Source of the DNA: Coleofasciculus sp. FACHB-1120
GTDB taxonomy: Bacteria; Cyanobacteriota; Cyanobacteriia; Cyanobacteriales; FACHB-T130
Direction of reading: 5' to 3'
DNA length: 64,000 nucleotides
Assembly (NCBI RefSeq): GCF_014698845.1
Contig: NZ_JACJTV010000023.1
Span: forward strand, 26,570 to 90,569
This document shows, piece after piece, positions 8,306-17,773 of the stretch. The translations under genes and the position numbers were made by a program. Position 1 is the stretch's first letter. Each line of letters begins with the position of its first letter. The notes below the pieces were generated by a model. The model saw nothing but the letters and a program-made list of their open reading frames with translations, made no database searches and was not told where the DNA came from.

Positions 8306-9070
8306 GTGAGTATCGACATATCTTCTAAAAATTTTCACCGCGAATCCTCAATACAGAATCCTCAAGTACCGTCACGTCGGTCGCGAGTAAAAGAAGCTGT
8401 ATTAATGAACCTAATCGGCGGGATTCGGCGACCTCTAGGCCCCTTGTTGCGGAGATTACTATACCCCATTATTTTGGATCAAGTAGGCAAATCTCTATAC
8501 ATTCAAGCTGGGGTTGAACTTGTCGGTGCTAGTTGTATTGAAATTGGAAATAATGTCAAACTTCTTCGAGACGTTCGCCTCAATGCTTGCGGAAAAAATA
8601 GTAAAATTTCTCTGAAAGATTTAGTCTGTCTCGATCGCGGCGTTGATATTAACGTGACGGAACACGGGAACTGCCAAATTGAGATTGGTGAACGGACACA
8701 TATTTCTCCCTATACCTGTTTAGGTGGTCCCGGTAATATCAAAATTGGCAAGTTCTGTTTAATTGCATCACACGTGGGAATTTATGCTAACAATCATAAC
8801 TTTGCCGATCCTACAGTTTATATATGGAAGCAAGGAGTCACTTGCAAAGGAATTACCATCGAAGATGACTGCTGGCTAGGTACTGGAGTGAAAGTGCTGG
8901 ATGGGGTCACGATTGGTCGCGGAAGTATCATCGGTGCAGGTGCAGTTGTTACAAAAGATATTCCCCCTTGCTCAATTGCAGTAGGAGTTCCTGCTAAAGT
9001 CATTTCTCAGCGAAATTCTATTAGCAATCCCTCAGCAAAGGAAGTGGGTGTTCAAGTTACAGACTCCTAA
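8306..9070 (+). CDS. Left-handed beta-helix (hexapeptide repeat) acyltransferase, first of a tandem pair
   Basis: A 254-residue O-acetyltransferase of the WbbJ/maltose acetyltransferase type, likely acetylating a sugar or polysaccharide with acetyl-CoA. Hexapeptide turns run from about residue 70 to 225. They end in the family signature ITIEDDCWLGTGVKVLDGVTIG...GAGAVVTKDIPP and GVPAKV. The catalytic histidine is probably within ANNHNF. The gene starts with GTG (MSIDISSKNFHRE). The next gene is a clear paralogue 120 bases downstream. Both may modify the exopolysaccharide made by the glmM-hps block, but that link is inference. Confidence 0.85.
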   Translation: MSIDISSKNFHRESSIQNPQVPSRRSRVKEAVLMNLIGGIRRPLGPLLRRLLYPIILDQVGKSLYIQAGVELVGASCIEIGNNVKLLRDVRLNACGKNSKISLKDLVCLDRGVDINVTEHGNCQIEIGERTHISPYTCLGGPGNIKIGKFCLIASHVGIYANNHNFADPTVYIWKQGVTCKGITIEDDCWLGTGVKVLDGVTIGRGSIIGAGAVVTKDIPPCSIAVGVPAKVISQRNSISNPSAKEVGVQVTDS

Positions 9071-9190
9071 ACTTTTAATCAGGTCGAAAGCAGTATTGAG
9101 CCAGCAATACTGCTTTCACTCAAACAGACCATTCCGGCTAAAAATCATTCGATATCTGGTTTAAAAAAGTCAGCTTTGGGGGAAATCGTA

Positions 9191-9979
9191 ATGAGTATCG
9201 AAAATAAACTCTATTCTTCACAGTGGAATCGCCGAAAAGAATCTTTATTGATTACATTACTGGGCTGGGTTCCCTTATCGCTGGGTTTAGCCCTGCGAAA
9301 CCATTTGTACGGCAATATTTTAAGGCGAATAGGCACCTCTGTTTTGATTCAACCGGGGGTAGAATTTATCCGGGCCTGTTGTATTGAAATTGGAGATCAA
9401 ACCAAAATTTTTCGAGGGACTCTCTTACAAAGTTATGACCAGGATAGTCAAATTAGTATTGAAGATCGGGTATCTATAGGACAGAACGTTTATCTATATG
9501 CTGGGGGGAAAAATAGTACAATCTTTTTAAGAAATAAAGTACGTCTCGATCGAGGCGTTGATATCAAAGTTTTGGACGATGGCTGTATTGACCTTGGAGA
9601 AAATACTTATGTTGGTCCGTATAGTTGCCTATCTGGGCAGAAAATAAAAATCGGAAAGGATTGTTTAATTGCATCGCACGTCAGCATTTACGCTAGCAAT
9701 CATAACTTTGAAGAGACTACACGCCCCATAATCAGCCAAGGCTACAATTGCAAGGGAATTACCATCGAAGATGACTGTTGGTTGGGTAGTAAAGTAACCG
9801 TAGTGGATGGAGTCACGATTGGTACGGGCAGTGTTATCGGTGCAGGTGCAGTTGTAACCAAAGATATTCCCCCTTATTCGGTTGCAGTAGGCGTGCCTGC
9901 GAAGGTTGTTTCGAGGCGAAATGAGATTCCTGTTAATTCGGAAAAAGTTGGAGTTCAGGCAATTAACAGACTCCCCTAG
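9191..9979 (+). CDS. Left-handed beta-helix (hexapeptide repeat) acyltransferase, second of a tandem pair
   Basis: A 262-residue paralogue of the preceding gene. It shares ITIEDDCWLG, GVTIGTGSVIGAGAVVTKDI and the tail GVPAKVVSRRNE. It carries one extra set of hexapeptide coils near residues 85-115 (SIEDRVSIGQNVYLYAGGKN). The candidate catalytic histidine is in ASNHNF. The ATG at 9191 was chosen over the in-frame TTG at 9176 because GGGGGA lies a good distance before it, and because MSIEN matches the start of the paralogue. The pair presumably arose by tandem duplication and diverged in acceptor choice. Downstream to 10176 no gene is seen. Confidence 0.87.
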   Translation: MSIENKLYSSQWNRRKESLLITLLGWVPLSLGLALRNHLYGNILRRIGTSVLIQPGVEFIRACCIEIGDQTKIFRGTLLQSYDQDSQISIEDRVSIGQNVYLYAGGKNSTIFLRNKVRLDRGVDIKVLDDGCIDLGENTYVGPYSCLSGQKIKIGKDCLIASHVSIYASNHNFEETTRPIISQGYNCKGITIEDDCWLGSKVTVVDGVTIGTGSVIGAGAVVTKDIPPYSVAVGVPAKVVSRRNEIPVNSEKVGVQAINRLP

Positions 9980-10176
9980 AATCTAGGACAAATTTGCTTG
10001 GATGGTATCGTAGATGATTAGGGAACTGGTAATCGATTAGAAGAGTGATAAGTGTTAAGTTTTGAGTTAGGGTAAAATTCTTTAATTTCAAAGTATAAAA
10101 CTATACCCTTGAACAAAGCAAAGGGTCAAAACTTAAACCTTTTTCCGAATTTCCAATTATTTGAGAAACATCATTA

Positions 10177-11427
10177 TTAAGCTTGGCGACAGATACCAAA
10201 CACTGAGGTGTAGCCATGTAGAAAAGTGCTACCTGCAACAGGACCGATTTCACCATTACAGAAGAAACCAGCCACTGGGATGTCTTTTAGATAGCGACGG
10301 AATAGCTCGGAGTCAAAGTTGGGCTGCCCATAAAGCCCTTCTCCTCGCCCCAAACAGGAGAACAGCAAGGCACCGGCAGGTGGAGAATCACTAGGTGCCT
10401 GTTTTTGATAACGCTGGAGGAGGAGTTCCAAGTCTTCTGCGGAGGTGAGGGCGTCTCGGAGGTGGAATTGGATGCGCTGACCAGGACGAACGCGATCGCC
10501 AATTGCGATCGCCCCCACTCTAGGATCTACGCCCAGCAAATTACGGATCAAAAAATCTCCCGGCTCCAGGTTTAACTTAAATTCATCCCGCACCAAGCCC
10601 ACAAATAGCGAATGCTGTGCCAATTGTCGGTCTGTCTCGCTCAAATTCTCAATTAAATCCTGCAACACTTCCAGCGGCGTCCCAGATTTCCCGCCACAGT
10701 CATTCACATCGGCGCTATCCTCCTGGGGAGTCAGTTCCAGAAGAATATTCCGTTCTCCTTTGGCGATCCGATAAGGCTTCCCAATCGGGCGACAGCCCTG
10801 TGCCACAATTGTTTCCAGTACGATATTGCCACTTAAAGCGACCCCCACCGTTCCTTCACGGTAGAGTTGGTAGTTACAAAACAAACCCGTGTTACTACCC
10901 ATACTGCCAGCGCTAGCCAGACCCCCCACTTTCACTGACCCTGGATAAGCAAAATCCAGTCCTTGCAGTAAGTCATTAACCTTGGAAGAGAAAGGATCGG
11001 CTAACAAGATGAACTGAGGTTCATCAGCAGGTGATACGCCAATCAGGTCTACCCAATTATCCGGTGAGCTATCCAGGTCGGGCAAAGTATCGCTAGAAAT
11101 CTCAAAAGAGTGAACATTCACTCCAGGAAGATGAACCAAGCTGAGGCTTAATGCTGGTTCTCGTTCGACTTCTTCCACTTCGTCCTGCGAATTCATGCCA
11201 ATGATGCCGCCGCCACCACAGCCAATCAGCGCCTTAACATTGAGTCGTTCTTGCAACAATGGCATCAGCCGCGAATATTCACTCGCATAGGCAGACGAGA
11301 TGAACACCAGCCCCAAGTCAGCCGGTGCCTGTAACGCCAGGGTCGTGCGTTCAACCACTTCCGCGACTGCCGCTTCCAAAGACGGACGGGTTGATAAGGC
11401 GTTCGTCCACTTGATCTGGTTAACCAT
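10177..11427 (-). CDS. FIST N/C-domain protein
   Basis: A 416-residue protein with a FIST_N domain (AADLGLVFISSAYASEY..., GCGGGGIIG) followed by FIST_C (GLYGQPNFDSELFRRYL, PVAGFFCNGEIGPV and HGYTSVFGICR at the end). FIST proteins are predicted sensory modules that bind small ligands, possibly amino acids, and are often linked to chemotaxis or cyclic-nucleotide signalling. No effector domain is attached and no obvious partner is adjacent. The frame is open to 11490, but the ATG at 11427 (MVNQIKWTNALSTRP) fits the family start. The function is therefore only broadly known. Confidence 0.85.
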   Translation of the reverse strand: MVNQIKWTNALSTRPSLEAAVAEVVERTTLALQAPADLGLVFISSAYASEYSRLMPLLQERLNVKALIGCGGGGIIGMNSQDEVEEVEREPALSLSLVHLPGVNVHSFEISSDTLPDLDSSPDNWVDLIGVSPADEPQFILLADPFSSKVNDLLQGLDFAYPGSVKVGGLASAGSMGSNTGLFCNYQLYREGTVGVALSGNIVLETIVAQGCRPIGKPYRIAKGERNILLELTPQEDSADVNDCGGKSGTPLEVLQDLIENLSETDRQLAQHSLFVGLVRDEFKLNLEPGDFLIRNLLGVDPRVGAIAIGDRVRPGQRIQFHLRDALTSAEDLELLLQRYQKQAPSDSPPAGALLFSCLGRGEGLYGQPNFDSELFRRYLKDIPVAGFFCNGEIGPVAGSTFLHGYTSVFGICRQA

Positions 11428-11838
11428 AGGGATTACACAAAAATGCGCTTTTGTAAGCCAATGCCCTTGGGTGGATTGGCAGGGTATCAAAGCATTATCA
11501 TTACCCTAACACTCGCAAGGCACAGGTTGTAGAGTCCCATCACTTCAACACTAGAGGAGGAGTTAGCGAGTGGCAGTAGCGCCTTAACATTAGTTAATAT
11601 GGTGAAGATAACCATAGATTAGCCGGTTAAGTGTATACTGGCAGCTCGGTGAGTCAGAAACGACCAAATCTTAAAAGATAAAGATCGATCCTGTTCAGGT
11701 GCTGTCTCTTGCTGATATGACAAAGAAAGAATGACTGAAAACTTAGCGTCAGCGAGCAGAACACCTGATTGGAGATTGCCGATAACGGTCGAAATTCACC
11801 AGGTTTCCTGAATAAAACAAGAAACGGGGACGGTAATT
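11428..11838. other. Divergent intergenic region, FIST gene / cp12
   Basis: 411 bases between two divergently read genes. I see no ORF worth calling and no strong hairpin. It must contain the promoters for both neighbours. Confidence 0.4.
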
Positions 11839-12060
11839 ATGAGCAACATCCAAGACCAAATTGAACAAGAGCGCGACCAAGCCCGGGCTGTCTGCGATAC
11901 CAAGGGCGCAGGCTCCGGTGAGTGTGCGGCGGCCTGGGATGCCGTTGAAGAATTGCAAGCAGAAGCATCCCATCAGCGGGACACCAAGCCGAAGAATTCT
12001 CTAGAGCGGTATTGTGACGCTAACCCAGGAGCAGATGAGTGCCGGGTCTACGAAGAATAA
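11839..12060 (+). CDS. cp12: Calvin cycle protein CP12
   Basis: A 73-residue, intrinsically disordered redox switch protein. In the dark or under oxidising conditions it ties glyceraldehyde-3-phosphate dehydrogenase and phosphoribulokinase into an inactive complex, shutting down the Calvin cycle. The core motif AAAWDAVEELQAEASHQR is present, as is the C-terminal YCDANPGADECRVYEE that enters the GAPDH active site. Both regulatory cysteine pairs are there (C19/C29 and C59/C68). This is the full-length classical form, without a fused CBS domain. Confidence 0.97.
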   Translation: MSNIQDQIEQERDQARAVCDTKGAGSGECAAAWDAVEELQAEASHQRDTKPKNSLERYCDANPGADECRVYEE

Positions 12061-12220
12061 ACTTAATTCGGTGCTAAATGTCACCAGTCCGAGTTGGTGT
12101 TCTCCGCACAAATTCACCGGATGATTTCCGGCATTTACAAGCAACAAGAACCTGATTGAAGTCGTTCGAGTTGCTTTTTTTTGGATTTGTGTAGCTATTT
12201 ATACCAAGTATTTGGTTTGG

Positions 12221-12257
12221 ATGCAATGGATGCAATGGATGCAATGGATGCGATCGC
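12221..12257. repeat. Three tandem 9-bp units ending in a HIP1 site
   Basis: ATGCAATGG is repeated three times (12221-12247) and runs into ATGCGATCGC. It is a short tandem repeat in the 418-base gap between cp12 and the DUF3177 gene, which otherwise shows nothing I can assign. Confidence 0.7.
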
Positions 12258-12478
12258 ACTGAAACGGCTTTCCGCAACAAATAAAAAAGAAGCTGTTTTT
12301 GATCGGGAAAGGAAAGATAAGGAAAAACAGAGAAAAAACCTTCCCTTGAAAGCCCCATCCCTTGCGTGTAGGAAGCTGTTGCAGACAATCAGCTCTAATG
12401 TAGATTAATTGAGTAGCAGTCGCACCTAGACAGTTAAAATGAGTGGGTAAAAATTCCCCTTTCTGCCATACACAGCCA

Positions 12479-13078
12479 ATGGACAATAACAACCTCTGGT
12501 TCCGACCGTTAGTTTGGATGGACTACCGGCTAGCGCTACTATTTACTGTTATCATTCCCCTGATTTTGCTGATCTGGGCTTTTATCCAGAAAGCTGATGC
12601 AATGGTGCGCTTGTTAATCATCTACTGGCGGGTTTCTAGTCTGCTGGCAATTACAATTTACCTGATGATTGCTGGATGGCCGATTTCCTATGTGTCTTCT
12701 TTTTTTGCTCGCCTCTTGATTCCCATATCCCTCTGGTTTTGGGTGGATATCAACGATGAAATTGACGATCAACCCCTGCGTCCTCTCAAGTTAGCGCTAA
12801 CAGCGTGGCGTTGGGCTGTCAGTGTTTATCTAACATTGGGCGCTTTAGCTTTCCTTCCTTTCTTGTCTTGTGCATTTTCCCCAGGAGCGGTTCAGAAACC
12901 ATTTTGTAACGTTTGGTTAGAAGCACCTAGGATGTACAAACAGTATTTCCATCCCAGTTATACACCTCAATTTTTAGGCTTTTTGGCGATGGTGGGATTG
13001 GTGATTTACGTACTTTACTTGAGCTATTTTGTCCTAATCCGGTTGGGCAAGGAAGGACGCTCGGCTATGGAGCAGTAA
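12479..13078 (+). CDS. DUF3177 family membrane protein
   Basis: A 199-residue cyanobacterial membrane protein of unknown function. Four to five hydrophobic helices are visible, including LFTVIIPLILLIWAFI, SLLAITIYLMIAG and MVGLVIYVLYLSYFVLI. The start MDNNNLWFRPLVWMDYRLA is the conserved family N-terminus, so the ATG at 12479 is preferred over the upstream in-frame GTG. I recognise the family but can assign no role. Confidence 0.82.
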   Translation: MDNNNLWFRPLVWMDYRLALLFTVIIPLILLIWAFIQKADAMVRLLIIYWRVSSLLAITIYLMIAGWPISYVSSFFARLLIPISLWFWVDINDEIDDQPLRPLKLALTAWRWAVSVYLTLGALAFLPFLSCAFSPGAVQKPFCNVWLEAPRMYKQYFHPSYTPQFLGFLAMVGLVIYVLYLSYFVLIRLGKEGRSAMEQ

Positions 13079-13082
13079 AATA

Positions 13083-13144
13083 ATTAAAAATTAAAAATTA
13101 AAAAAGCATTCAGTTTTTTTTAATTTTTAATTTGTATTTTTAAT
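13083..13144. terminator. AT-rich inverted repeat downstream of the DUF3177 gene
   Basis: AATTAAAAATTAAAAATTAAAAAA is mirrored by TTTTTTTTAATTTTTAATTTG across a short centre. The structure is weak but ends in a long T-run, so it could end transcription. It resembles common AT-rich spacer repeats. Confidence 0.4.
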
Positions 13145-13178
13145 TGCTTCTCCTTAACACCTTACACTTTGCACCGAT

Positions 13179-13478
13179 ATGAGTAATACTGTTGGGCAGC
13201 GTCTAGAAGGATACACCGCCAAACGCCCCCATGAAGTCCTGGTTGTCACGGCTGAAATTGCTGGTGAAGAAGACAAAATTGCCATTTTTAAAGGATATTC
13301 TAGTTCTTTGATGCGCCCAACAGCATTCGATCCGGATGTGCCGGTGCTACCAGATGGGGCATCGATTATCTCTATTGATAGAGTCCTTTCCCCTTACAAT
13401 CCAGAAGCCCCTCGTTATATAGAGCAAGGATTGACTTGGGAGAAAATCCAACCGTTGTTGTTAGAGGTAGGAGTTTAG
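13179..13478 (+). CDS. Conserved cyanobacterial protein of unknown function (DUF7734-like)
   Basis: A 99-residue soluble protein, MSNTVGQRLEGYTAKRPHEV..., with the conserved block IAIFKGYSSSLMRPTAFDPD and the C-terminal IEQGLTWEKIQPLLL. Close relatives occur across cyanobacteria and in plant plastids. The name DUF7734 is my recollection and should be checked. No membrane segment or signal peptide is present. Function is unknown. Confidence 0.7.
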   Translation: MSNTVGQRLEGYTAKRPHEVLVVTAEIAGEEDKIAIFKGYSSSLMRPTAFDPDVPVLPDGASIISIDRVLSPYNPEAPRYIEQGLTWEKIQPLLLEVGV

Positions 13479-14102
13479 GTGAGCCATAGCAATGGAATCC
13501 TATTTGAGTTGTAAAATTCTCCGATCCTCTTCCTCTCTTACTTGGCGACCTCTGCGTCTAAAGCGCTAACCCGCATAGCTGCTTTAAACCAGTTCGTTAA
13601 TCGAGATAATGTTCGCGAATCATTTAAGACTACTAAAGTTAGTTGAGCTTTGCGAAGGTTAGGGAAGTGGCCAAGAAATAAACCTTACCTGTTTCAGGCA
13701 AGCCAAATCTAATATTTGGATATTGTTAAATTAAGGATTTTTAGGGACAAACTATTCTTGAATACATTACTGAAATCTCAACCTAGCCCCCTGAGATTTC
13801 TAGCTAAAATTCAAGAAATTAATCTAGGCTCAATCGCTAATAGTTTGCAAAATGTATTATTCTCAATCGAGATGAGAGCTGACCGTATCTGTCAAATTTT
13901 ACTGTTTTTATGGAATTGCTCCCGATTAAAAGAAGCGGCTTAGTTGAGTATTATCCAGCGCAACTCAACCAGGTATTTATAAATATTTTGAGCAGTGGGA
14001 TTGACGCGTTGTGAGAGCAAAACCAGCAATCCAGCCCACAGATTTTGATTCAGACGGAAATAGAAACAGAAAATACTTGGTTTGTATGAGTGCGGATTAG
14101 AG

Positions 14103-14358
14103 ATGACGACCTCGGTATTCCCCAGAGATTCAAAACAAACTGTTCGATCCTTTTTTCACGACTAAGCTTGCGGGAAAAGGCACTTGGTTAGGACTGGCAA
14201 TTTGCGCCCAAATTATGGAAAAGCATCAAGGCAAAATCGAGGTGAATTCGCAGCTAGGACTGGGAACCGAGTTTACACTCGTCTTGCCTAGCAAACATCC
14301 GAAGGCGATCGCACTCAGTAGCCACCTTGAGCTAGAGCAAGCCAACGGCAGACCCTAA
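14103..14358 (+). pseudogene. C-terminal relic of a sensor histidine kinase (HATPase domain)
   Basis: From 14122 one frame reads PEIQNKLFDPFFTTK...LGLAICAQIMEKHQGKI...LGLGTEFTLVLP and stops at 14358. This is the end of a histidine kinase ATP-binding domain (F box and G2 box). The N box and dimerisation domain are missing. The preceding GDDLGI-like G1 remnant (14103-14120) is in a different frame, and the G2 glycine is changed (GTWLGL for GTGLGL). It is a decayed fragment. The 13479-14102 gap before it shows only the 16-base repeat GTTCGCGAATCATTTA at 13611-13626 and no other gene. Confidence 0.75.
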
Positions 14359-14431
14359 GAGAGGTTTGGGTTATTCCGGAAGGTGCTATCCTCCACTGTA
14401 AGTGTGTTGTGTGTTGGAGTGATTTAAAAAT

Positions 14432-15895
14432 ATGGTTTCATCCCCAAGCCGTCCTCAGCTCTCCAGTCCTGTGACTGAGGTAGAGCAAACAGGCATCCGG
14501 ATTGGTATTAATCCTGCTTCCAGTTTCCTCTCTTTGCCAACAACTCCCCTGTTTGGCACCGATGGCATTCGCGGAAAAGCTGGAGAATTACTGAGTGCCT
14601 CCCTAGCCTTGCAAGTGGGTTTTTGGGCAGGTCAAGTGCTGCGGGCATCGGCAACCACCTCAGGGCCGGTGATTTTAGGGCAGGATTCTAGAAATTCCAG
14701 CGATATGTTGGCAATGGCACTTGCTGCTGGTTTAACGTCAGCGGGTCTAGAAGTGTGGAATCTAGGGCTATGCCCGACTCCCTGCGTGGCTCATCTCACC
14801 AGCGCCTCCCAAGCCGTGGGCGGGGTGATGATCTCTGCCAGCCACAATCCCCCAGAAGATAACGGAATCAAGTTTTTTGGTGCGGATGGTACGAAGTTAC
14901 CCCCCACGTTGCAGCAGGACATTGAAGCGGCTTTAAGAGGAAGGGCGAATTTCGCCACGTTGAATGGTAGCTGGGGACAGCATTATCATCGACCGGAGTT
15001 AGTGACAAATTATCTGGACTTGCTGAAGCGATCACTTGCACCAGGGATCGGCCTAAAAGGTTTACGAGTCGTGCTGGATCTTGCTTGGGGCGCAGCAGTT
15101 CATTTAGCACCAGCGGTGTTTCAAGAGATGGGAGCAGAAGTTATCTGCTTGCACGATCGTCCCGATGGCGATCGCATCAATGTAAATTGCGGTTCCACTC
15201 ACCTCGATTCCCTCCAGTCAGCCGTCAAAGAACACGGTGCAGATTTAGGCTTTGCTTTTGATGGAGATGCCGACCGAGTGATGGCTGTCGATGCCCAAGG
15301 TCGCGTCGTTGATGGCGACTATATCCTCTATTTCTGGGGCAACACCCTGCGACAAGCTGGGCAGTTGCCTGGGGATTTGATCGTGGCGACAGTCATGGCG
15401 AATTTGGGCTTTGAACGCGCCTGGAAACAGCTAGGCGGTTCTTTTGTGCGGACAGCCGTTGGCGATCAGTACGTACAAGCGGAAATGCTGCGGACTGGAG
15501 GAAAGCTGGGCGGAGAGCAATCGGGACATATTCTCTGTCACCATTACAGTCTTACTGGAGATGGCTTGCTGACTGCTTTACATATAGCGGCGCTGGTGAA
15601 TCGCACTGGGCAATCCCTCTCAGAACTGATTGATGCAAGCTTTGAGACTTATCCACAGCTGCTGCGGAATGTGCGGGTAGAAGATCGCGAGAAAAGACGG
15701 CATTGGCAAGAGTGCGATGCCGTGACGAATGCGATCGCTCAAGCGGAAGCGGCAATGGGAGACCAGGGAAGAATTTTAGTTCGCGCCTCTGGCACCGAAC
15801 CTGTCATCCGAGTTATGGTGGAAGCCGCCAGTGCCCACCTAACAAATTACTGGACAGAACAGCTGGTTCTCGCAGTCGAGCAACATTTGGCGTGA
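14432..15895 (+). CDS. glmM: Phosphoglucosamine mutase GlmM
   Basis: A 487-residue enzyme that converts glucosamine-6-phosphate to glucosamine-1-phosphate, feeding UDP-GlcNAc for peptidoglycan and polysaccharide synthesis. The phosphoserine loop is [13 protein letters not shown] with S137 as the catalytic serine. The metal-binding loop is DGDADRVM, the sugar-binding loop GGEQSGHI, and the C-terminal phosphate loop [16 protein letters not shown] 40-residue N-terminal extension precedes the conserved [10 protein letters not shown], as in other cyanobacterial members. It lies just upstream of the hpsL-P block, which fits precursor supply. Confidence 0.95.
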   Translation: MVSSPSRPQLSSPVTEVEQTGIRIGINPASSFLSLPTTPLFGTDGIRGKAGELLSASLALQVGFWAGQVLRASATTSGPVILGQDSRNSSDMLAMALAAGLTSAGLEVWNLGLCPTPCVAHLTSASQAVGGVMISASHNPPEDNGIKFFGADGTKLPPTLQQDIEAALRGRANFATLNGSWGQHYHRPELVTNYLDLLKRSLAPGIGLKGLRVVLDLAWGAAVHLAPAVFQEMGAEVICLHDRPDGDRINVNCGSTHLDSLQSAVKEHGADLGFAFDGDADRVMAVDAQGRVVDGDYILYFWGNTLRQAGQLPGDLIVATVMANLGFERAWKQLGGSFVRTAVGDQYVQAEMLRTGGKLGGEQSGHILCHHYSLTGDGLLTALHIAALVNRTGQSLSELIDASFETYPQLLRNVRVEDREKRRHWQECDAVTNAIAQAEAAMGDQGRILVRASGTEPVIRVMVEAASAHLTNYWTEQLVLAVEQHLA

Positions 15896-15899
15896 TTTT

Positions 15900-15953
15900 G
15901 ATTTGAGATGCGTGGACGCGTGGATGCGATCGCCAATCCACGCATCTCAAATC
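15900..15953. terminator. 17-bp perfect inverted repeat between glmM and hpsL
   Basis: GATTTGAGATGCGTGGA (15900-15916) pairs with TCCACGCATCTCAAATC (15937-15953) around a loop containing a HIP1 site. It starts 5 bases after the glmM stop. There is no T-run, so it may be a dispersed palindrome acting as an mRNA 3' end rather than a classical terminator. Confidence 0.55.
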
Positions 15954-15996
15954 AGGTGTGCCAAAATCGATGGGTACCGGCAGCTCAAGCGCCCCC

Positions 15997-17724
15997 ATGC
16001 CGAAATCAAAGCTAAAATCCAAAAAGTCCAAAAATTCAAAACAGCAGTCTCAAACGCCAACCCTAAGTCTTAAGGAGCAGTTACTTCAAAAGCGTAAGGC
16101 ACAGCAGGCGCGAAAAGAATTCATTCAATTTGTCTTTGCCAGCGTGGGGATTGCCGCCGTCCTTGCTATCTTCCTATTTCTCTCCGCTGGACCAAAAGTA
16201 GCCTTAGCTTCTCTAGCTATTCCGGCTCTGGGGTTGTCCTATAAATATCCGCGCAAAGCCCTATGGGCGTTCCTCCTTTACCTACCGATTAATGGCACCG
16301 TCACCTATTGGATTGGCGGCGGAAATGTCCTCTTCCAGCTGGCTAAAGATGGAATTTATATTCCCGCACTGCTTGCCCTGATAAAGGAGTGCCAACAGAA
16401 AAAGCTGCCCATCCTAATTTCCAAAGATATCAAGCCGAGCTTGTACATTCTGTTGGTTTTTTCAGGACTGACGCTGCTTTTTGTTAACGGCTTCCTACAG
16501 TTTTCTGGCGGTAGGTCAGGACAACCCTTTTTGCAGGGAATTTTAGGTCTAAAAGTTTTTCTAGGGTACGTTCCCCTGGCTTTTTGTGCCTACTACCTGA
16601 TCCGGACAAAAAAGGAATTGCTTTTCCTAACGCGAATGCATCTGGCTCTCGCCATCATCTGCTGTATTCTTGGCTTTATTCAGTACTGGATGCTAACCAG
16701 CGGTAGATGTGTTGGCACCAGAGGACTGGTCGCTGATGCCTTGTTTAAAGCAACCCTGGATGCCAAGTGCTTTGTCGGTGGCGCTTTAGTTTACAGTCCA
16801 GAAGTCGGGATGATTCGTTTGCCAGGTACGTTTGTATCTCCCTGGCACTGGGCATGGTTCCTGATTGCCAATGCCTTTTTTACCTTTGCGACTGCCTTTT
16901 GCGACCCTTCATTTCTCTGGCGGATTGGCGGTTTGTTAGGGATGGCACTCGTCTTCGCCAATGCGGTGATCTCTGGTCAAAGAATTGCCCTGTCGCTAGT
17001 TCCCGTCGTCTTCGTACTGCTGCTCCTGCTTACAGGTCAAGTAGCGAACCTCAAACGGTTTATTCCTGTTGGAGTCGGGCTAGGTGTAGTGTTGAGCATC
17101 GCCGCCGCCGCCAACCCAGCTTTAATTCAGGAGCGGATCGATAGTTTTGTCAGCCGCTGGAATGCTTCACCTCCCCAAGCATTTATCATGGACCAATTCA
17201 ATTGGGCAATGAAGAAACAGCGGGGATTTTTGGGACGGGGTTTGGGAACCGCTACCAATTCCACCCGAATTTTTGGTGATGCAGCGCTGGTTGAAACTTA
17301 CTACCCGAAGATTCTCTATGAAATTGGTCCAGTTGGCACACTGGCGTTCCTAGTGTTCGTGACTTGTTTGACAGCGATTACTTTCAAGATTTACCGCTCG
17401 GTAAAAGATAAGAGTTTACGCAGTTTTGGTGCCAGTTTTTGGGTTTTGATTCTAGTGTTGAGTTACAACACTTACTGGTACCCGCTGGATACAGATGTGG
17501 CGATTTACTACTGGTTTTGTGCCGGTGTTATTTTTAGATTGCCGGAAATAGACAAGCAGGAACAAGAGAAACGATTAGCAGAGGAAGAAAATGAGGCTCA
17601 AACCACGAGGAAAGGACGCCGCAAATCAGCGAACGGAAATGAGGCTCAAACTAAGGAGAAAGGACGCCGCAAATCATCTGGAAGGCGTACTGTCGGCAAA
17701 ACAAGCCCGGTACCTGCCACATAA
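15997..17724 (+). CDS. hpsL: HpsL-like O-antigen polymerase/ligase-type membrane protein
   Basis: A polytopic membrane protein of about 575 residues and probably ten or more helices, with a very basic N-terminal tail (MPKSKLKSKKSKNSK). The family resembles Wzy/WaaL O-antigen polymerases, with a large central loop (residues about 230-280) and the motif GFLGRGLGTATNSTRIFGD. The charged C-terminus contains a duplicated NEAQT..KGRRKS unit. In Nostoc, HpsL belongs to the hormogonium polysaccharide locus. Here it is followed by three glycosyltransferases in the hpsN-O-P order, which is the main reason for the name. Possible starts are GTG 15958, ATG 15970 and ATG 15997; I prefer the last because the others lie too close to the palindrome. 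Confidence 0.72.
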   Translation: MPKSKLKSKKSKNSKQQSQTPTLSLKEQLLQKRKAQQARKEFIQFVFASVGIAAVLAIFLFLSAGPKVALASLAIPALGLSYKYPRKALWAFLLYLPINGTVTYWIGGGNVLFQLAKDGIYIPALLALIKECQQKKLPILISKDIKPSLYILLVFSGLTLLFVNGFLQFSGGRSGQPFLQGILGLKVFLGYVPLAFCAYYLIRTKKELLFLTRMHLALAIICCILGFIQYWMLTSGRCVGTRGLVADALFKATLDAKCFVGGALVYSPEVGMIRLPGTFVSPWHWAWFLIANAFFTFATAFCDPSFLWRIGGLLGMALVFANAVISGQRIALSLVPVVFVLLLLLTGQVANLKRFIPVGVGLGVVLSIAAAANPALIQERIDSFVSRWNASPPQAFIMDQFNWAMKKQRGFLGRGLGTATNSTRIFGDAALVETYYPKILYEIGPVGTLAFLVFVTCLTAITFKIYRSVKDKSLRSFGASFWVLILVLSYNTYWYPLDTDVAIYYWFCAGVIFRLPEIDKQEQEKRLAEEENEAQTTRKGRRKSANGNEAQTKEKGRRKSSGRRTVGKTSPVPAT

Positions 17725-17773
17725 TTAAGGCAGCGATCGCTCAGTACTCAATTGCATTTCGGAGCAGTAAACC

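Noticed and set aside
13716..13943. 75-residue plus-strand ORF in the spacer before glmM
   Set aside because: It starts with TTG, has no ribosome binding site, no family and composition like the AT-rich spacer.
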